Positions 6,147-6,512 of a stretch of DNA of 6,512 nucleotides are shown one piece after another. The notes below the pieces were generated by a model. It saw nothing but the letters and a program-made list of their open reading frames with translations. It was not told the origin of the DNA and did no database searches. Position 1 is the stretch's first letter, and each line of letters starts with the position of its first letter. The position numbers and the translations under genes are program-made. The DNA lies in contig JAPFCT010000195.1 of NCBI GenBank assembly GCA_026169575.1, positions 1-6,512 on the forward strand. Direction: 5' to 3'. This DNA comes from Faecalimonas sp. (GTDB lineage Bacteria; Bacillota_A; Clostridia; Lachnospirales; Lachnospiraceae).

Positions 6147-6175
6147 TATTAATAGTAATGCTGGGAGGAATGAAC

Positions 6176-6512
6176 ATGTCTGATTTAACAAAAGTAGCCC
6201 TTGACGCAATGGGGGGCGACCATGCACCCGGGGAGATGGTAAAAGGTGCTGTGGATGCCGTCAGCAGGCGTCAGGATATCAAAGTGTTCCTTGTTGGACA
6301 GGAAGCAGTAGTCAGAGAGGAACTTGACAAGTATACATACCCGAAAGAACAGATTGAGATCATCGGAGCTTCCGAGAAGATCGAGACTGCGGAGCCGCCG
6401 GTTATGGCGATCCGTAAGAAGAAAGACTCTTCGATCGTTGTAGGAATGAATCTGGTGAAAAAAGGAGAAGCAGATGCATTTGTCTCTGCGGGAAATTCCG
6501 GGGCAGTTCTTG
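6176..6512 (+). CDS. plsX: Phosphate acyltransferase PlsX, N-terminal part
   Basis: The first 112 codons of a gene that runs off the right edge. PlsX transfers the acyl group from acyl-ACP to inorganic phosphate, giving acyl-phosphate for PlsY in the first step of phosphatidic acid synthesis at the membrane surface. The hallmark V-A-L-D-A-M-G-G-D-H-A-P (7-18) is present, as is the conserved S-A-G-N-S-G-A motif (104-110) just before the window ends. GGGAGG at 6163-6168, seven bases upstream, supports the ATG at 6176. The usual partners (acpP, rnc, smc downstream; rpmF and a DUF177 gene upstream in many Firmicutes) are not in view, and the gene just upstream is a sugar hydrolase. With its own promoter behind a terminator, it appears transcribed apart from the sugar locus. 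FapR often controls plsX in Firmicutes, but no clear FapR site was recognised. Confidence 0.95.
   Translation, partial: MSDLTKVALDAMGGDHAPGEMVKGAVDAVSRRQDIKVFLVGQEAVVREELDKYTYPKEQIEIIGASEKIETAEPPVMAIRKKKDSSIVVGMNLVKKGEADAFVSAGNSGAVL

Larger units (their letters stand above)
5863..6175. other. 313-base intergenic region between the sugar locus and plsX
   Basis: This stretch has no convincing gene on either strand. In order it holds a 9-base direct repeat TGTCAGAAT (5874-5882 and 5894-5902), distant CTGTCA/TGACAG arms (5873-5878 and 5907-5912), the terminator hairpin (5936-5972), about 85 bases with no recognisable signal, a bulged stem-loop (6061-6095) and the plsX promoter (6118-6146). It marks the boundary between the accessory sugar genes and a housekeeping lipid operon. 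Confidence 0.7.

Overview
The window looks like an accessory carbohydrate-utilisation locus from a low-to-moderate GC, Gram-positive anaerobe. It is most likely a gut Lachnospiraceae/Clostridia member. That placement is inferred from strong AGGAGG-type ribosome binding sites, codon usage rich in AAA/GAA/GGA/ACA, and the character of the proteins, including the PlsX at the right edge. All genes lie on the + strand.

Layout from left to right: (1) the last 61 codons of a Gfo/Idh/MocA-family NAD(P)-dependent sugar oxidoreductase; (2) a second, complete Gfo/Idh/MocA oxidoreductase (start best placed at 217); (3) a xylose-isomerase-like TIM-barrel sugar epimerase/isomerase; (4) a 202-base gap with a candidate promoter and a 15-base palindrome; (5) a GPH-family sugar:cation symporter; (6) a small TM2-domain membrane protein; (7) a cytoplasmic heparanase-like glycoside hydrolase of family GH79; (8) a 313-base gap holding a hairpin terminator, a second stem-loop and a good sigma-A-type promoter; (9) the first 112 codons of plsX, a housekeeping gene of phospholipid synthesis that is not part of the sugar locus.

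A coherent reading is that the GPH symporter imports a small glycoside, probably a beta-glucuronide, since GH79 enzymes are mostly beta-glucuronidases. The GH79 enzyme would cleave it in the cytoplasm. The two oxidoreductases and the TIM-barrel enzyme would oxidise and isomerise the released sugar or the intact glycoside. The families are clear from sequence; the substrate and the order of steps are inference. The pairing of two Gfo/Idh/MocA enzymes with a TIM-barrel isomerase also resembles oxidation-dependent (keto-sugar) glycoside cleavage systems such as the C-glycoside-degrading dgp clusters. The locus could therefore combine hydrolytic and oxidative glycoside processing, which is its most interesting aspect. 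No transcriptional regulator, mobile element, CRISPR array, rRNA or tRNA was seen.
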